Source: DATBLZ01 sp036555065
GTDB taxonomy: Bacteria; Pseudomonadota; Gammaproteobacteria; Steroidobacterales; Rariloculaceae
Direction of reading: 5' to 3'
Length of the DNA stretch: 6,564 nt
Assembly (NCBI GenBank): GCA_036555065.1
Contig: DATBLZ010000105.1
Span: 1-6,564, forward strand
Of the stretch, positions 6,383-6,564 are shown piece by piece. The position numbers and the translations under genes were made by a program. Numbering within the stretch: position 1 is the stretch's first letter; each line of letters starts with the position of its first letter. The notes under the pieces are model-generated. The model saw nothing but the letters and a program-made list of their open reading frames with translations. It was not told where the DNA came from and did not search any database.

Positions 6383-6488
6383 GAGCGCTGCGTGGCTGAG
6401 CCTATTCGTGCTCCGTTATCCAGAGCCGCGCTTCCGCGGAAGCGCATCTTAAGGAGTTACTTTAACTTCGTTCAGGTTCGAGCGGGAT
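6383..6488 (-). promoter_or_regulatory. Intergenic region upstream of the ABM-like gene
   Basis: This 106-bp gap follows a minus-strand stop at 6489-6491 and precedes the ABM-like ATG. It has an AT-richer patch at about 6446-6470 containing the inverted repeat GTTA-CTT-TAAC (6456-6466), and an 18-bp palindrome (6428-6445). GATAAC on the minus strand (about 6415-6420) is a fair -10 candidate, but no good -35 sits at the right distance. It may end the preceding gene and start the cluster, but I cannot prove either role. Confidence 0.35.
6428..6445. repeat. 18-bp perfect palindrome
   Basis: GCGCTTCCGCGGAAGCGC is a perfect inverted repeat, able to form a seven-pair stem with a CGCG loop. It lies between the end of one minus-strand gene (6489) and the start of the next (6382). 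It could be a terminator stem, though no T-run follows on the minus strand, or an operator for a dimeric regulator. Confidence 0.5.
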
Positions 6489-6564
6489 CTACTTCGCGAG
6501 CGGATCCGGCCGCACCTGGAAGTGCACGACGAGGGGCTTTGAGCCCAGCCCGCCCTCCATGAGC
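6489..6564 (-). CDS. C-terminal 24 residues of an unidentified protein
   Basis: A minus-strand frame enters from the right edge and ends at a TAG at 6489-6491. It encodes a tail with GGLGSKPLVVHFQVRPD near its end. The following palindrome and AT-richer gap, and the lack of any better plus-strand candidate, support a real gene end. The fragment is too short to assign a family. It lies about 105 bp upstream of the ABM-like gene, so membership of the same operon is uncertain. Confidence 0.5.
   Translation of the reverse strand, partial: LMEGGLGSKPLVVHFQVRPDPLAK

Noticed and set aside
5681..6562. Plus-strand open frame (293 codons) over the amidase start and the ABM-like gene
   Set aside because: It spans several genes and intergenic DNA, is Arg/Ala/Ser-rich without motifs, and opposes three well-supported minus-strand genes.

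Overview
This is a GC-rich bacterial chromosomal window with dense, mostly minus-strand coding. It very probably comes from a Gram-negative proteobacterium. It carries an outer-membrane TonB-dependent receptor, an apparent outer-membrane-type lipoprotein and a Tat-targeted amidase. The receptor's style (signal peptide followed by an LEEIIVTATR TonB box, then an 'LQETPMSI...GEEL' plug start) and a REP-like element of the type TGGGAGCGGCTTCAGCCGCG both suggest a gammaproteobacterium of the Xanthomonadales/Steroidobacterales kind. That taxonomic placement is inference.

Layout. Positions 1-1563 (minus) hold the first 521 codons of a TonB-dependent receptor that runs off the left edge. A 202-bp divergent intergenic region (1564-1765) separates it from a plus-strand lipoprotein gene (1766-2656). 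That gene ends 4 bp from the end of a convergent minus-strand cluster. In transcription order the cluster contains the last 24 codons of an unknown gene (6489-6564), a roughly 105-bp gap with an 18-bp palindrome, a small dimeric alpha-beta-barrel (antibiotic biosynthesis monooxygenase-like) protein (6065-6382), an amidase-signature enzyme with a twin-arginine signal and lipobox (4510-6042), a 173-residue protein made largely of perfect glycine-anchored pentads (3939-4460), and an APC-superfamily amino acid permease (2661-3935).

How they may work together. The four complete minus-strand genes lie in one direction with gaps of 22, 49 and 3 bp, so an operon is plausible. The amidase appears to be exported and the permease is an inner-membrane amino acid/amine transporter. 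One reading is that amides are cleaved outside the cytoplasm and an amine or amino-acid product is then imported. No substrate can be read from the sequence. The pentad-repeat protein is separated from the permease start by only 3 bp, which suggests translational coupling. The receptor and lipoprotein share a divergent control region.

The most notable items are the uninterrupted glycine pentad array, the REP-like hairpin that encodes the C-terminal tail of the monooxygenase-like protein, and the Tat-lipoprotein form of the amidase. I found no RNA genes, CRISPR arrays, insertion sequences or obvious gene disruptions.
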